Shown in pieces: positions 63,036-64,000 of a stretch of 64,000 nucleotides of DNA (the stretch's first letter is position 1; each line of letters starts with the position of its first letter). A program made the translations under genes and the position numbers. Source of the stretch: Hoylesella buccalis ATCC 35310 (GTDB lineage: Bacteria > Bacteroidota > Bacteroidia > Bacteroidales > Bacteroidaceae); NCBI RefSeq assembly GCF_025151385.1, contig NZ_CP102287.1:992001-1056000 (forward strand), in the 5' to 3' direction. The notes beneath the pieces were generated by a model. The model saw nothing but the letters and a program-made list of their open reading frames with translations, was not told the origin of the DNA and searched no databases.

Positions 63036-64000
63036 TTACAGCTTGATGCTCTTTTTCTTAGCTTTGCTCTCGTTGTTCATTCTGTCAAGCGCAGTAACCA
63101 CATATCGATATTTGGTTTTGCCATCAACATAAGGCAGTTTATACATCGTTTCCGAAGTGATGGCGACAATCTTGGAGGGATTGTCCAAGTTGACACGCTC
63201 TCCCTTGTTGAAACGGTAAACCACATATTTTGTTGCTACGTCATCCCAATCTTTACCACGAGGTTGTGTCCAAAACAGGATATAGCCGTCGCTTGTCCAT
63301 ACAGGTTTTACCTTTCGAGGTTTCTTTGGACGCTTGCCATCAATAAACGGCATCTCGGGTTGCAAGGCCGGATATTTCCAATAGTAGTTGCGAAGAGCCG
63401 TTCCGTAGTTGCCTACATTATCCACCACAGCCTTGGCATACCACAAAACAGTACCCTTCACATTCGACATCTGATCGTGCAAACGGAATTTTGCCGGTAG
63501 TTGATTGCTATTCGGGTTTTGCAGGTCGGCATACTTCGCTGTACGATCCACACTCTCGCCAATGTATAAAGGTCGGTTACCGGCATAACGATTCCACCAC
63601 CTGATGAGCGTGTCATAATCGGCCGTTGGGTGACCGATTTGCCAATATAACTGCGGAACGCAATAATCTACCCAACCCTTGTTCACCCACAACAAGACAT
63701 CGGCATAAAGATCATCATAATTTTGCAATCCCCGGGTGTTGCTGCCAAGTGTTGGATCATTCTTCTTGTTGCGGTAAATACCAAAGGGCGAAACGCCAAA
63801 TTTCACCCAAGGCTTACGCTGGTGTATCTTTTCTCCCAACTCTTTGATGAACAAGTTGACGTTATAGCGACGCCAGTCATTGACGTTCTTCAATCCATTA
63901 TTATAGAGTTGGAATTCGCGACCGTCGGGAATGACTTCACCAGGAGCTGGATAAGGATAGAAATAATCGTCGATGTGCAAACCATCCACATCATAGCGAC
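63036..64000 (-). CDS. GHL10-type glycosyl hydrolase, 5' end off window
   Basis: C-terminal 320 residues of a family-10-like (GHL10/DUF187, YngK-type) glycosidase; the start lies beyond the right edge. The visible part opens at RYDVDGLHIDDYFYPYP, a core catalytic-barrel motif, and continues WRRYNVNLFIKELGEKI, KFGVSPFGIYRN, WVDYCVPQLYWQIGHPTADY and RPLYIGESVDR. A C-terminal fibronectin-like domain (about 63036-63300; WTSDGYILFWTQP ... YKLPYVDGKTKYRYVVTALDRMNNES) follows. Probably a secreted or surface enzyme on cell-wall or host glycans. It resumes exactly where the fragment at 29163-29484 ends, although the two are separate loci. Confidence 0.88.
   Translation of the reverse strand, partial: RYDVDGLHIDDYFYPYPAPGEVIPDGREFQLYNNGLKNVNDWRRYNVNLFIKELGEKIHQRKPWVKFGVSPFGIYRNKKNDPTLGSNTRGLQNYDDLYADVLLWVNKGWVDYCVPQLYWQIGHPTADYDTLIRWWNRYAGNRPLYIGESVDRTAKYADLQNPNSNQLPAKFRLHDQMSNVKGTVLWYAKAVVDNVGNYGTALRNYYWKYPALQPEMPFIDGKRPKKPRKVKPVWTSDGYILFWTQPRGKDWDDVATKYVVYRFNKGERVNLDNPSKIVAITSETMYKLPYVDGKTKYRYVVTALDRMNNESKAKKKSIKL

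Overview
The window looks like chromosomal DNA of a Bacteroidota, most likely a Prevotella-type (Prevotellaceae) bacterium. The case rests on several things seen here: an HmuY/HmuR-type heme system, SusC/SusD and GLPGLI/TonB-receptor pairs, a PorE-like type IX secretion protein beside a large surface protein with a C-terminal sorting-type domain, a HU-like protein followed by a 'smalltalk' micro-protein, and repeated promoters of the Bacteroidota form (TTG, about 19-22 bases, TAnnTTTG). All assignments come from reading the sequence; no database search was run.

Layout. 1-1.2 kb: tyrosine recombinase (cut by the left edge), a cluster of octamer repeats and tRNA-Ser, a likely element end at a tRNA. 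1.38-2.74 kb: intact IS4-family element with 9-bp target duplication. 2.9-7.6 kb: heme operon on the minus strand (two paralogous lipoproteins, HmuR-like receptor, HmuY-like lipoprotein). 8.4-9.9 kb: AAA/DUF4143 ATPase and a remnant of a secreted protein. 10-17.4 kb: housekeeping (ROK glucokinase, LysE-type exporter, DUF4924, RfbD, PrfC, TatA, TatC, and trmO broken by an in-frame amber codon). 17.8-18.8 kb: HU-like/smalltalk locus. 18.9-27 kb: low-GC repeat-rich stretch with MITE-like elements, transposase remnants, a GLPGLI + TonB receptor pair and a lipoprotein. 27.4-28.6 kb: M20 amidohydrolase.

28.6-35.2 kb is the most unusual part. Two diverged direct copies of a two-gene cassette (65-aa protein + HD-type small alarmone hydrolase) flank a mosaic: a GHL10 glycosidase fragment, Firmicutes-like rumA (23S rRNA methyltransferase) ends, an N-truncated IS30 transposase, a CopZ-like iron-sulfur protein and a Firmicutes-type CopB copper ATPase. 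This looks like the relic of a Gram-positive mobile element carrying copper resistance, with CopB possibly read from a Bacteroidota-type promoter. 35.3-38.4 kb: outer-membrane receptor and lipoproteins. 38.6-39.3 kb: HigB/HigA toxin-antitoxin pair. 39.4-44 kb: MutS2, a MITE starting at the base after its stop, and topoisomerase III. 44.1-51.8 kb: palindromic repeat, 1545-aa T9SS-type surface protein with a 54-aa leader gene, and PorE. 51.9-53.5 kb: ECF sigma operon. 53.6-56.7 kb: rRNA methyltransferase, ThyA and FolA. 56.7-58.2 kb: low-GC small membrane-protein duplication and an IS66 remnant. 58.3-62.5 kb: SusD/SusC pair. 62.7 kb: tRNA-Val. 63-64 kb: GHL10 glycosidase cut by the right edge.

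A recurring 195-bp inverted-repeat element (three full copies, one solo end, one diverged relative) and large palindromes fill many intergenic spaces; together with the copper island they are the leading candidates for undescribed biology.
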